Made by a program: the position numbers and the translations under genes
Origin: UM-FILTER-37-12 sp964344965
GTDB lineage: Bacteria > Patescibacteriota > Patescibacteriia > Magasanikbacterales > UBA922
Assembly (NCBI GenBank): GCA_964344965.1
Contig: CAYFPJ010000034.1
Coordinates: forward strand, 1 to 5,861
Length of the DNA stretch: 5,861 nt
Direction: 5' to 3'
Shown here: positions 5,849 through 5,861 of the stretch, in pieces
How positions within the stretch are numbered: position 1 is the first letter of the stretch
Layout: every line of letters starts with the position of its first letter
The notes under the pieces: generated by a model
What the model was told of the DNA's origin: nothing
Database searches by the model: none
The model's input: only the letters and a program-made list of their open reading frames with translations

Positions 5849-5861
5849 CGGGCGTTGCTAT

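Noticed and set aside
1..5861. CRISPR array, tRNA, rRNA or insertion-sequence gene
   Set aside because: No regularly spaced direct repeats, no cloverleaf or rRNA-like stretch, and no transposase or integrase motif was found on either strand.

Overview
This 5.86 kb window is AT-rich bacterial chromosome with all recognised genes on the + strand. It reads like a member of the Candidate Phyla Radiation (Patescibacteria, possibly a parcubacterial lineage). The clues are a short membrane-anchored DsbA-like protein beginning with a Lys-Pro-Trp-Tyr-Lys segment, a VirB2/TrbC-like two-helix pilin-type protein with the loop 'SGGNPERITSAKKRIAG', Lys/Asn/Ile-rich proteins, AGA-rich arginine codons, and short GC-rich palindromes with a GCAAGC/GCTTGC centre between genes. 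The lineage is inferred from protein character and is not proven by a marker gene. The three genes end in TAA, TAG and TGA and contain no in-frame TGA, so nothing suggests a recoded UGA.

Layout. Bases 1-237 hold no gene I can support: a perfect 8-bp-stem palindrome (25-43), an A/purine-rich stretch, an 11-bp hairpin (157-184), then a strong sigma70-type promoter (TTGTCT, 17 bp, TATACT) just before gene 1. Genes 1 and 2 form a tight two-gene operon. The first (238-987) is a membrane-anchored thioredoxin-fold (DsbA-like) oxidoreductase with a CPFC active site. Three bases later (991-2520) comes a 509-residue exported, cysteine-rich membrane protein with a pilin-like two-helix core. A clear hairpin/T-tract terminator (2541-2580) closes the operon. 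The 336-base gap 2521-2856 also carries two GCTTGC-core palindromes, one of them the tip of a long nested inverted repeat (about 2692-2788). A second promoter (TTGACT, 17 bp, TATACT) ends only 8 bases before the ATG of uvrA (2857-5700), a full-length excinuclease subunit A. Downstream of uvrA there is no further gene, only a weak hairpin and a final GCAAGC palindrome followed by a T-rich tail that could act as terminator.

How the genes work together. The first two genes make a coherent story: the Dsb-like enzyme sits outside the membrane and the next protein has 14 cysteines, all predicted to lie outside the membrane, so the enzyme is a natural candidate to fold it. UvrA is an independent, separately promoted DNA-repair gene whose partners UvrB and UvrC are not here. 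None of the three genes has a convincing Shine-Dalgarno sequence, and uvrA is predicted to be transcribed leaderless or nearly so.

No wholly new system is established. The points most worth following are the oxidoreductase/cysteine-rich pilin-like pair, the hairpin family with its nested inverted repeat, and the predicted leaderless uvrA.
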